A DNA stretch of 64,000 nt from Phenylobacterium parvum (GTDB taxonomy: Bacteria; Pseudomonadota; Alphaproteobacteria; Caulobacterales; Caulobacteraceae): contig NZ_CP029479.1 of the NCBI RefSeq assembly GCF_003150835.1, forward strand, positions 1,959,501 to 2,023,500, given 5' to 3'. How positions within the stretch are numbered: the stretch's first letter is position 1; every line of letters starts with the position of its first letter. Shown here piece by piece: positions 37,447 through 47,826 of the stretch. The notes below the pieces were generated by a model. It was not told the DNA's origin and ran no database searches. It saw only the letters and a program-made list of their open reading frames with translations. Made by a program: the position numbers and the translations under genes.

Positions 37447-37797
37447 GTGTCCGAGGTGGTCATCTACCACAACCCCGCCTGCGGGACTTCTCGCAACACC
37501 CTGGCCCTCCTGCGGGAGAAGGGCGTCGAGCCCCGGGTCGTGGAGTACCTCAGGGCCGGCTGGACAGAGGCCCAGCTCACTGCCCTGGCCGCCCGCGCCG
37601 GCGTTCCCCTCCGGGCCTTCCTGCGCACTCGCGGCACCCCCGCCGAGGCGCTGGGCCTGACCGCCCCCGATGTCAGCGAGGCGGCCCTCGCCGCCGCCAT
37701 GGTCCGTGACCCCATCCTGGTGGAGCGGCCGGTGGTCGAGGGACCGGGCGGCGTCGCCGTCTGCCGGCCGCCCGAGAAGGCCCTCACCCTCCTCTGA
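37447..37797 (+). CDS. arsC: ArsC family reductase (glutaredoxin-dependent arsenate reductase-like)
   Basis: 116 residues with VIYHNPACGTSRNTL and Cys12 as the catalytic residue, followed by VVEYLRAGWTEAQL and the PILVERPVV block. This is the R773-type ArsC fold. It reduces arsenate to arsenite using glutathione/glutaredoxin, though chromosomal homologues without an ars operon may have another thiol task. The GTG start at 37447 has GAAGGAG seven bases upstream. It is 14 bases after the M28 gene. Confidence 0.87.
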   Translation: MSEVVIYHNPACGTSRNTLALLREKGVEPRVVEYLRAGWTEAQLTALAARAGVPLRAFLRTRGTPAEALGLTAPDVSEAALAAAMVRDPILVERPVVEGPGGVAVCRPPEKALTLL

Positions 37798-37807
37798 ACC
37801 GCCCATG

Positions 37808-37843
37808 AAAAAGGGGCCCCGCCGCAAGGCGAGGCCCCCGTTT
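37808..37843. terminator. Bidirectional intrinsic terminator, arsC / alcohol dehydrogenase
   Basis: GGGGCC-C-CGCC (37813-37823), loop GCAA, GGCG-A-GGCCCC (37828-37838), a ten-pair stem with one mismatch. Five A's precede it on the plus strand (T-run on the minus strand) and CGTTTCG follows on the plus strand, so it ends both convergent genes. Confidence 0.75.
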
Positions 37844-37860
37844 CGTCTCGTCCGTTTGGA

Positions 37861-38943
37861 TCAGTCGAAGACGATGACCGAGCGGGCGAGACCGCCCTTC
37901 TTCATGTCGTCGAAGCCCTCATTGACCTGGTCCAGCCGGATGCGCTGGGAGATCATCTGGTCGAGCTTGAGCTTGCCCGACATGTAGAAGTCGACCAGGC
38001 GGGGCATGTCGACCGGGAAGCGGTTGGAGCCCATCAGCGAGCCCTGGATGCGCTTCTCGCCCAGGAAGGCGGCGCCCGGCAGGGTCACGTTCTGGCCGAT
38101 CGGGATCATGCCGATGATGTTGGCCGTTCCGCCTCGGCGCAGCATGTTGAAGGCCTGTTCGGCGGTCTTGGACAGGCCGATGGCCTCGAAGGCGTGGTGC
38201 ACGCCGCCGCGGGTCATCTCGAGCACTTCCTTCACCGCGTCGGTCGAGGAGGCGTCGATGAAGTCGGTGGCGCCGAATTCCCGGGCCAGGTTGTCCTTGC
38301 CGGCGAACATGTCGATGGCGATGATCCGGCCGGCGCCGGCGATGGCCGCGCCGTTGATTGCGGAGAGGCCCACGCCGCCGCAGCCGATGACCGCCACGGT
38401 CTCGCCGGGACGCACGCCTGAGGTGTGGATGGCCGCGCCCACGCCGGTCATGACCGAGCAGCCGATCAGGGCGGCGCGGTCCAGGGGCATGTCCTTGCGG
38501 ATCGAGACGCAGGCGTGCTCGTGGATCAGCATGTACTCGGCGAATGACGACAGGTTCAGGAACTGCGGCAGGGCCGCCCCGTTCTGGGTCAGGCGGGGTT
38601 CGTCGTCGGCGCCGCGCTTGGTCTCGGGGCTGACGCAGAGGGACAGGCGCCCGGTCAGGCAGCTCTCGCAGTGGCCGCAGTAGGCCGAAAGGCAGGTGAT
38701 GACGTGGTCGCCCGGCTTCACGGTGCGCACTTCGGAGCCCACCGCCTCGACGACGCCGGCGCTCTCGTGGCCCAGGACCGCCGGGAGCGGGTGCGGGTAG
38801 GAGCCTTCCATGAAGTGCAGGTCCGAATGGCACAGGCCGGCGGCCTTGGTGCGGACCAGGACCTCATGCGGGCCGGGCTTGTTGATCTGGACGTCTTCGA
38901 TCTGAAGCGGCTTGCCCACTTCCCGCAGAACGGCGGCCTTCAT
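37861..38943 (-). CDS. Zinc-dependent alcohol dehydrogenase (class III-like)
   Basis: 360 residues of the medium-chain family. Catalytic zinc ligands in GLCHSDLH and LGHESAG, the structural zinc cluster CGHCESCLTGRLSLC, and the Rossmann motif VAVIGCGGVGLSAING with an acidic residue after the second strand (IAIDMF), indicating NAD. It oxidises an alcohol or S-hydroxymethyl adduct to an aldehyde or acid; the exact substrate is not readable. The start is an ATG at 38943. It is followed on the same strand by nothing before the terminator. Confidence 0.88.
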   Translation of the reverse strand: MKAAVLREVGKPLQIEDVQINKPGPHEVLVRTKAAGLCHSDLHFMEGSYPHPLPAVLGHESAGVVEAVGSEVRTVKPGDHVITCLSAYCGHCESCLTGRLSLCVSPETKRGADDEPRLTQNGAALPQFLNLSSFAEYMLIHEHACVSIRKDMPLDRAALIGCSVMTGVGAAIHTSGVRPGETVAVIGCGGVGLSAINGAAIAGAGRIIAIDMFAGKDNLAREFGATDFIDASSTDAVKEVLEMTRGGVHHAFEAIGLSKTAEQAFNMLRRGGTANIIGMIPIGQNVTLPGAAFLGEKRIQGSLMGSNRFPVDMPRLVDFYMSGKLKLDQMISQRIRLDQVNEGFDDMKKGGLARSVIVFD

Positions 38944-39052
38944 GTCGGCATCTCCCCAAGTCTCGCCCCTGCGGGCGTTGGCAACGCGCCAGCCTTCAGG
39001 GCTGGGTCGGCGGAACCTTATCGCCCTTGGGGCGGCGGGCGCCAGCGTCTTT

Positions 39053-40666
39053 TCAGGTCCTGGCGAGCCCGGCCCTCAACTCCCGCTTGAGGACCTTGCC
39101 GGTCGGGCCGATGGGCAGGCTCTCGACGATGCGCACCTCGTCCGGAACCCACCACTTCGCCACCCGCTCGGCGACATGGTCGCGCAGCGCCGCCGGATCG
39201 GCGTCCTGGCCGGGTCGCAGCACCACGAGCAGGAGCGGGCGCTCATCCCACCTGGGATGCGGGACCCCGACTGCGGCGGCCAGGGCGACGGCGGGGTGGG
39301 ACGAGACCGCATCCTCGAGGTCAAGGGTCGAGATCCACTCCCCACCCGACTTGATGACGTCCTTGGCCCTGTCCGTCAGGCGCAGGTAGCCCTCGGGATC
39401 GATGGCGGCGATGTCCCCCGTGTCGAACCAGCCGTCGTCGCCGAAGGCCTCGGCGCCGTCGTTTCGGAAATAGGCCGAGGCCACCCACGGCCCCCGGACC
39501 TGAAGGGCGCCTGACTGCTGCCCGTCGTGCGGGAGGACGGCGCCGTCCTCGCCGACGATGCGCAGCTCGACGCCCCAGTTGGCCCGGCCCTGCCTCTGCT
39601 TGCGGGCCAGCGCCGCCTCGGCCGTCTCGCCCGCGTGCGCCGCCAGGGGGGTGTTGATCACGCCGAGGGGGCTGGTCTCGGTCATGCCCCAGATCTGCCG
39701 GACATCGGCGCCGAGCCGACCCTGGACCCGGGAGATCAGCGAGGCCGTCGGGGCTGAACCGCCCACCGCCACCGTACGGACCGAGGTCAGGGACTGGCCC
39801 GTCCCGTCCAGGTGGTCCAGCACGCCCACCCAGATGGTCGGCACGCCCAGGAGAAAGGTCGCCTGCTCGGCCACCGCCAGGCCGCACACCGAGGGCCCGT
39901 CGAGGTGCCGGCCGGGCAGGATCAGCTTGGCCCCCACCAGGGGCGCGGCGTAGGGCGTGCACCAGGCGTTGGCGTGGTACATCTGGGCGCAGGGCAGGAT
40001 GCCGTCGGCCGCGCCAAGCCCGAAGCAGTCCGGCTGGATCACCGCCAGGGCGTGGAGGACGGTCGAGCGGTGCGAATAGAGCACCCCCTTGGGATTCCCC
40101 GTCGTGCCTGAGGTGTAGCAGAGGGTGGAGGCCTGCCGCTCATCGAGCTCAGGCCAGTCGAAGTCCGACGAGGCCGCCGCGACCAGCTCCTCGTACACCA
40201 GGGTCCCGCCCGGGGCGGAGGCCGGCAGGTTGTCCCGGTCGGTCATGGCGACAAAGGTCTTCACGGTCTCCATGCGCCCGGCGATCTCGGGCACGAGGTC
40301 GGCGAAGGAGATGTCCCAGAACAGCAGGCTGTCGCCGGCATGGTTGGCCACCCAGGCCACCTGGTCGGGATGCAGGCGCGGATTGATGGTGTGCAGCACC
40401 GCACCCAGGCCGCTGACCGCGTAGTAAAGCTCGAAATGGCGGTGGGTGGACCAGGCCAGGGTGGCCACGCGGTCGCCAGGCTTCACGCCCAGGGATCGCA
40501 GGGCGTTGGCCATGCGCTTCACGCGATGAAGGGCGTCGGCATAGCCGTAGCGATGGATCGGCCCCTCGACCGTGCGGGTGACGATCTCGCGGGCGGGATG
40601 CCAGGCGGCGGCGTACTCCAGGATGGAGGGCAGGGTCAGGGGCCTGTCCATCATCAGTCCGAACAT
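39053..40666 (-). CDS. Acyl-CoA synthetase (AMP-forming), AlkK-like
   Basis: 537 residues of the ANL superfamily. P-loop-like YTSGTTGNPKG, the GMTE A5 block, DTGDIA (A7) and DRAKDVIKSGGEW (A8), with the catalytic Lys in GPTGKVLKREL near the end. AlkK-like medium/long-chain fatty acid:CoA ligases share this size and the ...PRLHPDQ... region. Together with the SDR at 4 kb it fits fatty acid use. It ends 109 bases before the alcohol dehydrogenase start on the same strand. Confidence 0.9.
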   Translation of the reverse strand: MFGLMMDRPLTLPSILEYAAAWHPAREIVTRTVEGPIHRYGYADALHRVKRMANALRSLGVKPGDRVATLAWSTHRHFELYYAVSGLGAVLHTINPRLHPDQVAWVANHAGDSLLFWDISFADLVPEIAGRMETVKTFVAMTDRDNLPASAPGGTLVYEELVAAASSDFDWPELDERQASTLCYTSGTTGNPKGVLYSHRSTVLHALAVIQPDCFGLGAADGILPCAQMYHANAWCTPYAAPLVGAKLILPGRHLDGPSVCGLAVAEQATFLLGVPTIWVGVLDHLDGTGQSLTSVRTVAVGGSAPTASLISRVQGRLGADVRQIWGMTETSPLGVINTPLAAHAGETAEAALARKQRQGRANWGVELRIVGEDGAVLPHDGQQSGALQVRGPWVASAYFRNDGAEAFGDDGWFDTGDIAAIDPEGYLRLTDRAKDVIKSGGEWISTLDLEDAVSSHPAVALAAAVGVPHPRWDERPLLLVVLRPGQDADPAALRDHVAERVAKWWVPDEVRIVESLPIGPTGKVLKRELRAGLART

Positions 40667-40702
40667 GCGCCAGTCCCTCCCTGGACCCGGGCGCCCGGCC
40701 GT

Positions 40703-41452
40703 TCAGTCCGCCCGGCGCGTCACCGTCATCATGTAGTTCACCCCGGAATCCGACGAGAGCCGCCAGACGCCGGAAAGGGGATCAAAGCTCACCCCGAATG
40801 GCCCCTTCATGTCCAGGGACGTCCCGGAGAGGAAGCTCCGAAGCTCCTCCGGGGTCAGGAACTTCCGCCAGTCATGGGTGCCGGCCGGCAGCCAGCGAAG
40901 GACATACTCGGCGCCGATCTTGGCCAGGGCCAGGGCGCGCAGGGTTCGGTTCAGGGTCGCCACGATCATCAGCCCGCCGGGCGCCAGGAGGCGGCCGCAG
41001 GTGCGCAGGAACCCGCCCGGATCAGCCACGTGCTCGATCACCTCCATGTTGAGGATCACGTCGAAGGGCGGCGTTCCCTCGGCCTCGAGGGCCTCGGCGG
41101 TCGAGGCGAGGTAGGTAACGGGAACCCCGGTCTGTTCGGCGTGGGTCCGGGCGGTGCCGATGTTGCGCTCGGAAGCGTCGACCCCGGTCACATCGAAGCC
41201 CAGCCGCGACATGGGTTCGGACAGGAGGCCGCCCCCGCAGCCGATGTCCAGCAGCCTCAGGCCCTCGAAGGGCCGGCGGGCGTCGCCGTCGCGGCCGAAA
41301 TGGGCGAGGCCCTGTTCTCGGATAAAGGTGAGCCGGACCGGATTGAAGCGATGCAGGGGGGCGAACTTGCCCTTCGGGTCCCACCATTCGGCGGCGATGC
41401 GTGAGAACCGCTCGACTTCGGCGGGATCAATGCTGGAACCGGGCTCGGGCAT
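40703..41452 (-). CDS. ubiG: Ubiquinone biosynthesis O-methyltransferase
   Basis: 249 residues with the SAM motif [19 protein letters not shown], the [28 protein letters not shown]-terminal block specific to UbiG/Coq3, and [11 protein letters not shown]. It carries out both O-methylations in ubiquinone synthesis at the membrane. The ATG at 41452 gives the family length; the frame is open further but overlaps lysC. It diverges from lysC with 126 bases between. Confidence 0.95.
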   Translation of the reverse strand: MPEPGSSIDPAEVERFSRIAAEWWDPKGKFAPLHRFNPVRLTFIREQGLAHFGRDGDARRPFEGLRLLDIGCGGGLLSEPMSRLGFDVTGVDASERNIGTARTHAEQTGVPVTYLASTAEALEAEGTPPFDVILNMEVIEHVADPGGFLRTCGRLLAPGGLMIVATLNRTLRALALAKIGAEYVLRWLPAGTHDWRKFLTPEELRSFLSGTSLDMKGPFGVSFDPLSGVWRLSSDSGVNYMMTVTRRAD

Positions 41453-41578
41453 GAGCCGCACATACCAGAGCCCCGGGCCGGCTGCACAGGGAAAAGCCCG
41501 GTCGCGCAGGTGTTGCCCCCTCCCCGCCCCGCCGCTAGAAGGCCTCTCTTCCCGGGTCTGGAGTGCGGATTTCGAGCC

Positions 41579-42829
41579 ATGTCGCGGCTGGTCATGAAAT
41601 TCGGCGGCACGTCCGTCGCCGACCTCGAGCGCATCCGGCGCGTCGGGCGGCTCGTGGCCGCAGAGGTCGCGGCCGGGCACAGGGTCGCCGTCGTTGTCTC
41701 GGCCATGGCCGGCAAGACCAACGAGCTGGTCGCCTGGACCGACGCGGCGGGTCCCGCCGCCGAGGGCCTGCCTGCGTCGGATGACGAGTACGACGTCGTC
41801 GTCGCCTCGGGCGAGCAGGTGACCGCGGGCCTCCTGGCCATGACCCTTCGCAACATGGGCCTTCCGGCCCGGTCCTGGATGGGCTGGCAGGTGCCGATCG
41901 TCGCCGACGACGCCCACGGCCGCTCCAGGATCGACGATGTCCCGCCGGAAAAGCTCTCCGCCGCGCTGGATTCAGGCGAGGTGGCGGTGATCGCCGGCTT
42001 CCAGGGCGTCACGACCTCGGGCCGGATCGCCACCCTCGGCCGCGGCGGATCAGACACCAGCGCCGTCGCCATCGCCGCCGCCGTGCGGGCCGAGCGCTGC
42101 GACATCTACACCGACGTGGACGGCGTCTACACCACGGACCCCCGGATCGAATCCCGGGCCCGCAAGCTGTCGCGGATCTCCTACGAGGAAATGCTGGAGA
42201 TGGCGTCCCTGGGCGCCAAGGTCCTGCAGACCCGGTCTGTAGAGCTCGCCATGGCCCAGAAGGTGCCCGTCCGGGTCCTGTCCAGTTTTGTCGAGCCCGG
42301 CGAGGCCCCGGGCCAAGGCACCATCGTGTGCGACGAGGAAGAGATCATGGAAAAGCGGATCGTCAGCGGAGTCGCCTACAGCCGGGACGAGGCCAAGATC
42401 AGCCTGTTCGGCCTGCCCGACCATCCGGGGGTGTCCTCGATCATCTTCGGGGCCCTGGCGGACGCCAACGTCAATGTCGACATGATCGTGCAGAGCCACG
42501 CCCGGATCGCCGACACGGCGAACATGGAGTTCACCGTCGGCAAGCGGGACGCCAGCCGGGCCGTCGAGATCGTCCGCGGCCTCAAGGAGAAGGTCGGCTT
42601 CGAGGACGTGAAGGTCAACGAGGACGTGGCCAAGGTGTCAGTGATCGGCGTCGGCATGCGCAGCCATGCGGGCGTGGCCAAGACCATGTTCGGCGCCCTG
42701 GCCGACAAGGGCGTGAACATCCAGGTCATCTCGACCTCGGAGATCAAGATCTCCGTCCTGATCGACGCGGCCTACACCGAGCTGGCCGTCCGCGCCCTGC
42801 ACGCCGCCTACGGCCTCGACCAGCTCTGA
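41579..42829 (+). CDS. lysC: Aspartate kinase
   Basis: 416 residues. Kinase domain with [15 protein letters not shown] at the start and [11 protein letters not shown] (about 155), followed by two ACT domains ([21 protein letters not shown] and [23 protein letters not shown]) that bind lysine/threonine for feedback. First step of Lys, Met, Thr and diaminopimelate synthesis. The ATG at 41579 is preceded by GAG but no strong ribosome site. It stands alone. Confidence 0.96.
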   Translation: MSRLVMKFGGTSVADLERIRRVGRLVAAEVAAGHRVAVVVSAMAGKTNELVAWTDAAGPAAEGLPASDDEYDVVVASGEQVTAGLLAMTLRNMGLPARSWMGWQVPIVADDAHGRSRIDDVPPEKLSAALDSGEVAVIAGFQGVTTSGRIATLGRGGSDTSAVAIAAAVRAERCDIYTDVDGVYTTDPRIESRARKLSRISYEEMLEMASLGAKVLQTRSVELAMAQKVPVRVLSSFVEPGEAPGQGTIVCDEEEIMEKRIVSGVAYSRDEAKISLFGLPDHPGVSSIIFGALADANVNVDMIVQSHARIADTANMEFTVGKRDASRAVEIVRGLKEKVGFEDVKVNEDVAKVSVIGVGMRSHAGVAKTMFGALADKGVNIQVISTSEIKISVLIDAAYTELAVRALHAAYGLDQL

Positions 42830-42836
42830 GGCGTGA

Positions 42837-44570
42837 CTAGGGGGCCCTCGCCGCGGGCGGGAAGGTCATCGGATAGTCGGGCGACCAGTGGTTGGCCGTG
42901 CCGCTGGTCACGTACCAGGACAGGAAGAGGGCGCAGATCAGCGCACCGGGCAGGTAGCTGTTGGTCCGCCGCCAGGTGAAGACGGCGATGACGCCCACAA
43001 GGCTCAGCAGGGGAATGAACTGCAGGGCGACGATGACATTCAGCGGCTCGGTTGGAGTCAGCAGCAGGCCCGTCTTGAACAGGGTTGCGTACTCGGCGAT
43101 CGCCAGGACCAGGAACCCACCGCCCATGACGGCCGCAGCCGTGAAGTAGGTCATCCGGCGCCCGGCGCCGTCCACAGCCAGCAGGGCGCAGAGCCCGCGC
43201 ACGGCGATGACCGAATGCACGATCCAGAAAGGCAGGTAGGTCAGGAAGATTGGCAGCCGGTCTGCGGTCAGGGGACGGAAACCCACGACCCAGAAGCGGA
43301 AATCCACGTGCAGCAGGCGATCGACAAGGGTGAGGGCCAGGGCGACCGCACCCACCGAGAGCACGGCGGCGAGGACCGAGCGAACGATGTCGACGCTGAA
43401 GACCGGCCGGCCCCGCCTCAGCAGCAGGGCGATAAGGATGGCCAGGGCCGTGTTGACCAGGGCCCAGGCCAGGAGCTGGTTGTGGACCCACTGCGGGAAC
43501 AGGGCGGAGGGGAACCACAGGGCGCCCAGCTTCATGACGGGCAGGTAGGTCAGGGCCGGCAGTACGGCGGTCAGGCCCAGCGCCAACCATCCGCCTGCGC
43601 CCCGGACCGCCGCGGCGGGCTCGGGCGAGCGCCTCAGGCCTGAAAGCCAGGGCAGGCCCAGAGCGAGTTCAAAGGCTCCGAGCAGGAGAAAACCGGCGCC
43701 GACCAGGGCCAGGAGGGTCCCGATCTCCTTCCAGAACCACACCTGGTCATTAGGCGGCAGGGGATGGGCCTCGCCCTCGAGCCGGGCCTGCATCCAGTCC
43801 ACCACCGGGGCAACGCCGCCGGACGAGAAGTGTTCCCAAGGATGGGTGACGTGGGGCAGGTCCAGGCGCCGCGCGGTCCCGAGGGCCGGATCGCCGTAGA
43901 GCCGGCCGGGCTGCACAGCCTCGGTGACGCCGAAGACGGTCTTCAGCTTCTCCGCGCCCGGCAGGTCCGTTCCCCGGGGCGTGCGCCACATCAGGCCGGC
44001 GAACTCGTCCAGGCCGCCGAAGACGACGTTCAGGTTACGGGGGAAATCCGGGCGGACCTCCGTGGGCGGACCGAAGAGCCCTGGAGCCGATCCCACCAGG
44101 GCGACGGCCCGGTATCCGTCCGGCTGGGCGTGGGCCGCCGCGAGGATGGGTCCGCCCCCCATGCTGTGGCCGGCGAGCCCCACCTGCCCGGCGTCCACGT
44201 AGGGCTGGCGCTTCAGGTAGGCCAGGGCGGAAGGCCCGCCGAAGCCGGCGGCTCCGACATTGCCTCCGGAGCCGCCATGCCCCGTCATGTCCATGGCCAG
44301 GACCACGAAGCCCCGCCGCGCCAACTCGATGGCGAAGGGGCTCTGCATCTCGCGGGTGTTGATGTAGCCGTGGCTGAGAAGGACGGCGGGCGCCCGGCGG
44401 CCTTCCGAAAGGCCGGGCGGCCGGTAGAGCAGTCCCGACATCACGGCGCCCTCAGCGGTCCGCCAGCGGGCCTCGGTCACCTGGACTCCGCCCCGGGTCT
44501 GGACGAATGCGGCCAACAGGGCGCCGCAGACGATCAGGGCCGCGCCGAGCGCGGCGAGCCTGTAGCGCAT
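42837..44570 (-). CDS. Alpha/beta hydrolase fused to a membrane domain, unassigned
   Basis: 577 residues. N-terminal signal anchor (about 5-25), a hydrolase domain (about 30-285) with the oxyanion region LLSHGY, the nucleophile elbow GHSMGGG and a candidate His in LPHVTHPWEHF, then about eight membrane segments (about 300-560). An esterase or lipase tethered to or built into the membrane is the simplest reading. It is convergent with lysC. No close named family is known to me. Confidence 0.8.
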   Translation of the reverse strand: MRYRLAALGAALIVCGALLAAFVQTRGGVQVTEARWRTAEGAVMSGLLYRPPGLSEGRRAPAVLLSHGYINTREMQSPFAIELARRGFVVLAMDMTGHGGSGGNVGAAGFGGPSALAYLKRQPYVDAGQVGLAGHSMGGGPILAAAHAQPDGYRAVALVGSAPGLFGPPTEVRPDFPRNLNVVFGGLDEFAGLMWRTPRGTDLPGAEKLKTVFGVTEAVQPGRLYGDPALGTARRLDLPHVTHPWEHFSSGGVAPVVDWMQARLEGEAHPLPPNDQVWFWKEIGTLLALVGAGFLLLGAFELALGLPWLSGLRRSPEPAAAVRGAGGWLALGLTAVLPALTYLPVMKLGALWFPSALFPQWVHNQLLAWALVNTALAILIALLLRRGRPVFSVDIVRSVLAAVLSVGAVALALTLVDRLLHVDFRFWVVGFRPLTADRLPIFLTYLPFWIVHSVIAVRGLCALLAVDGAGRRMTYFTAAAVMGGGFLVLAIAEYATLFKTGLLLTPTEPLNVIVALQFIPLLSLVGVIAVFTWRRTNSYLPGALICALFLSWYVTSGTANHWSPDYPMTFPPAARAP

Positions 44571-44684
44571 GGAATTCCCCCCGTGCTGACCGGAGCCTGA
44601 GCCGGTTCGTGAAGAGAGTATGACGGCGTGGCGGCCTCGGGACAATCCGCTTACCCTGCGCCTTGCATACGCCGGAGACACCCC

Positions 44685-45428
44685 ATGCGCCCTGTCCTTG
44701 CCCTCGCCCTTGTCCTTCTCGCCGCCGCACCCGCCAACCTGGGAACCGCCCAGGCCCGCGGAGGCTACCTGGCGGGCCAACCCCCGATTGACGCCGTCCG
44801 GCTCCTGCCGCCGCCGCCGGCGCCCGGATCGAGCCAGGACGCCTTCGACCGCGCAACCGCCGCCGCCGCGCGCGCCGGCGTGGACGGTCCGGCGTGGAAG
44901 GCGGCGATCCGCGAAGCGAACATCCCCGACGCCAACTTCATGCAAGGCCTGTCCTGCGCCGTGGGCGTACAGGTCTCTGCAGAGAAGACCCCGACGATCC
45001 AGAAGCTGTTCATGTCGGTCACGTCGGACTTCGTCGGGCCCATGGAACAGGCCAAGTCGGCCTGGAAGCGGCCGCGCCCCTTCAGCGTGGACGGCGGCCC
45101 GGCCTGCGATCCGCGGGTGGCCGCGGGGCAGGGCGAGAAGCTGGGCTATGCCTACCCCAGCGGACATGCCGGAATTGGCTGGCTTCTTGCCCTCGTCCTG
45201 TCCGACGCTGCGCCCGCCCGCGCCGACGCCATCCGCGCCTGGGGCGCCGAGGTCGGCCAGCACCGTGTGGACTGCCGGGTCCACTGGGCCAGCGACGTCG
45301 CAGCGGGCCGGATGCTTGGCCTGGCCGTCTACACGCGGGTCTCGGCGAGCCCCGCCTACCAGGCCGACATCAAGGCGGCGGCGGCGGAGATCGCGAAGGC
45401 GGCGCCCATTTCCTGCCCGGCGGGCTGA
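44685..45428 (+). CDS. PAP2 superfamily acid phosphatase (class A, PhoN-like)
   Basis: 247 residues with a signal peptide (cleavage near AQA-RG, about residue 25). All three PAP2 motifs are present: KRPRPF (KxxxxxxRP), PSGHAG (PSGH) and HRVDCRVHWASDV (SRxxxxxHxxxD, with the first Ser replaced by Gln-His). This is a periplasmic non-specific phosphatase. The ATG at 44685 fits the signal peptide; the frame is open from 44628 but lacks it. Cysteine pairs are seen near 97 and in the C-terminal part. Confidence 0.9.
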   Translation: MRPVLALALVLLAAAPANLGTAQARGGYLAGQPPIDAVRLLPPPPAPGSSQDAFDRATAAAARAGVDGPAWKAAIREANIPDANFMQGLSCAVGVQVSAEKTPTIQKLFMSVTSDFVGPMEQAKSAWKRPRPFSVDGGPACDPRVAAGQGEKLGYAYPSGHAGIGWLLALVLSDAAPARADAIRAWGAEVGQHRVDCRVHWASDVAAGRMLGLAVYTRVSASPAYQADIKAAAAEIAKAAPISCPAG

Positions 45429-45555
45429 GCGGCGCCTCCTGCGCAGGCGCCCAGGGGTCCGGACGCCTGCTGCAAGGGCATTTGTTTTCCGTTCCGTCAT
45501 GCCTTGCTGCTAAAAGACGGCCCGGGACGCCGTTGTCCCGCTTCAAGGGACGCCT

Positions 45556-47826
45556 GTGCCGACATCGACCGCCAGTTTCGCCGTCCGGGGGCAGCGCAGC
45601 CTGCTCCGGCAGATCCGCGAGGCGCTTGCCTCGGGCGGACCTGTCCAGGCGCGGCTGGACATGGTGGTGCGGATCATCGCCCGGTCGATGGTGGCCGAGG
45701 TCTGCTCGCTCTACATGCGCCAGGCGGACGGCCAGATGGAGCTCTTCGCCACGGAGGGCCTGTCGCCTGAAGCCGTCCACCTGACGCGGATGAAGCCCGG
45801 CGAGGGCCTGGTCGGCGAGATCATGCGGCTGGGCCGCCCGCTCAACCTGTCGGACGCCCCCAACCATCCGGCCTTCTCCTACCGGCCGGAGACCGGGGAA
45901 GACCCCTTCCACGCCTTCATGGGCGTGCCCCTGCTGCGCGGTGGACGGGCGATCGGCGTCCTGGTGGTGCAGAACCGGACCGAGCGCGTCTATTCCGAGG
46001 ACGAGGTCGAGGACCTGCAGATCATCGCCATGGTCCTGGCCGAGATGGTCGCCGGCGGCGAGCTGGCCACCGAGGGGCCGCTGCAGAACATCGACCTGGT
46101 GCCCAAGAAGCCCGAGCGGCTCAAGGGCGCCCGGTTCGCCGAGGGCCTGGCCCTGGGCGTGGCGGTGCTCCATGAGCCGCCCGTGGCTCCCTCGGACCTG
46201 CTGGCCGAGGACGTCGCCGCCGAGGAAGAGCGCCTGCAGGCGGCCATCACCGCCCTCCAGGCCCAGATCGACAGCATGCTGGAGGGCCAGCATGGGCTGG
46301 TCGAGGCCTCGTACGAGGTCCTCGAGACCTACCGCATGTTCGCCTACGACCGCGGATGGCGGCGATCCCTCGAGGACGCCGTGCGCAACGGCCTCACCGC
46401 CGAGGCGGCGGTCGAGCGGGTCCGGTCCGAGCACCGCGCCCGCCTGGGCCAGGCGCGCGACCCCTACCTGCGCGAGCGCCTGCACGACTTCGAGGACCTG
46501 GCGGACCGGCTGCTGCGGCACCTGGCGGGCGACGCCGGACTGGCCCGCGATCTGCCGGAGAACGCGATCCTGATCGCCCGGAACCTTGGCCCCGCGGACC
46601 TCCTCGAATACGACCGCACACGCCTGAAGGGGCTACTGCTGGAAGAGGGCTCCACCGCCAGCCACGCCGCCATCGTGGCCCGGGCCCTGGACATCCCCTG
46701 CGTCGGACGACTGGCTGGCCTGAGGGACAAGGTCTCGGAGGGCGACACCGTCATCGTCGACGCCGAGACCGCCGAGGCCTACCTGCGGCCGCGTCCGGAC
46801 GTGGTGAAGGCGCTGAAGGCCCGCCTCGACGTCCGCCTGCAGCGGCGCGCCGAGTTCGCCCGGCTGCGTGACCGGCCCGCCGTCACCCAGGACGGGGCGA
46901 AGATCCAGCTGCTCATGAACGCCGGCCTGGACGTGGACCTGGACATGCTGGGCGAGGCCGGAGCCGAGGGGATCGGCCTCTTCCGCACCGAGTTCCAGTT
47001 CATGGTGGCCGAGGAAATGCCCCGGCTGACGGCCCAGACGGCCCTCTACAGCCGTGTCATGGACGCGGCCGGGGGCCTGCCGGTCACCTTCCGCACCCTG
47101 GACCTGGGGGGCGACAAGGTCCTGCCTTACATGGAGGCCGAGCGGGAGGACAATCCGGCCCTGGGCTGGCGCGCGGTGCGCATGGGGCTCGACCGTCCGG
47201 CCCTGCTGAGGCTCCAGCTGAGGGCCCTGATCGCCGCCGCCCGCGGCCGGCCGCTGAAGGTCATGTTCCCGCTGGTGGCCAGCGTCGACGAGTTCCGCGC
47301 CGCCCGCGCCCTGGTGGACCTGGAGATCGCCTGGGCGAACCGCAGGGGACGGCCCGAGCCCGCGCGTCTCGACGTCGGCGCCATGATCGAGGCGCCCTCG
47401 GTCATCTGGCACCTCGACGCCCTCCTGCCGATGACCGACTTCGTCAGCGTCGGCACCAATGACCTGATGCAGTACCTGTTCGCCGCCGACCGCGGGAACC
47501 CCCGGGTCTCGGAGCGGTACGACCTCTTGTCGCCCCCGGCCCTTCGCGCCCTGGAGATGATCCAGAAGGCCTGCGCCGAGACGGGCACGCCGGTCTCGGT
47601 CTGCGGCGAGATGGCGGGCCGGCCCCTTGAGGCCTTTGTCCTGGTCGCCCTCGGCTTCGAGGCCCTCTCCATGCCGCCGGCGGGGATCGGCCCGGTCAAG
47701 CAGATGGTCCTGTCCTGCGACCGGTCCGCGGCCCGTAAGGGCATACAGAGCCTCCTGCGGAGCACCTCCGGCTCGATCCGGAACGAGGTGGAGACCCTGG
47801 CCCGGAAGCTCTACCTCGCGGTCTGA
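45556..47826 (+). CDS. ptsP: PEP-protein phosphotransferase with GAF domain (nitrogen PTS enzyme I)
   Basis: 756 residues. N-terminal GAF domain (about 15-165), PEP-utilising N-domain, phosphohistidine swivel with His370 in GSTASHAAIVARALDIPCVG, then the PEP-binding TIM barrel (GIGLFRTEFQFM, TNDLMQYLFAADR, CGEMAG). It passes phosphate from PEP to NPr and EIIA-Ntr and senses glutamine through GAF, which in Caulobacter links nitrogen state to (p)ppGpp and CtrA. GTG start at 45556. Partners are not in the window. Confidence 0.94.
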   Translation: MPTSTASFAVRGQRSLLRQIREALASGGPVQARLDMVVRIIARSMVAEVCSLYMRQADGQMELFATEGLSPEAVHLTRMKPGEGLVGEIMRLGRPLNLSDAPNHPAFSYRPETGEDPFHAFMGVPLLRGGRAIGVLVVQNRTERVYSEDEVEDLQIIAMVLAEMVAGGELATEGPLQNIDLVPKKPERLKGARFAEGLALGVAVLHEPPVAPSDLLAEDVAAEEERLQAAITALQAQIDSMLEGQHGLVEASYEVLETYRMFAYDRGWRRSLEDAVRNGLTAEAAVERVRSEHRARLGQARDPYLRERLHDFEDLADRLLRHLAGDAGLARDLPENAILIARNLGPADLLEYDRTRLKGLLLEEGSTASHAAIVARALDIPCVGRLAGLRDKVSEGDTVIVDAETAEAYLRPRPDVVKALKARLDVRLQRRAEFARLRDRPAVTQDGAKIQLLMNAGLDVDLDMLGEAGAEGIGLFRTEFQFMVAEEMPRLTAQTALYSRVMDAAGGLPVTFRTLDLGGDKVLPYMEAEREDNPALGWRAVRMGLDRPALLRLQLRALIAAARGRPLKVMFPLVASVDEFRAARALVDLEIAWANRRGRPEPARLDVGAMIEAPSVIWHLDALLPMTDFVSVGTNDLMQYLFAADRGNPRVSERYDLLSPPALRALEMIQKACAETGTPVSVCGEMAGRPLEAFVLVALGFEALSMPPAGIGPVKQMVLSCDRSAARKGIQSLLRSTSGSIRNEVETLARKLYLAV

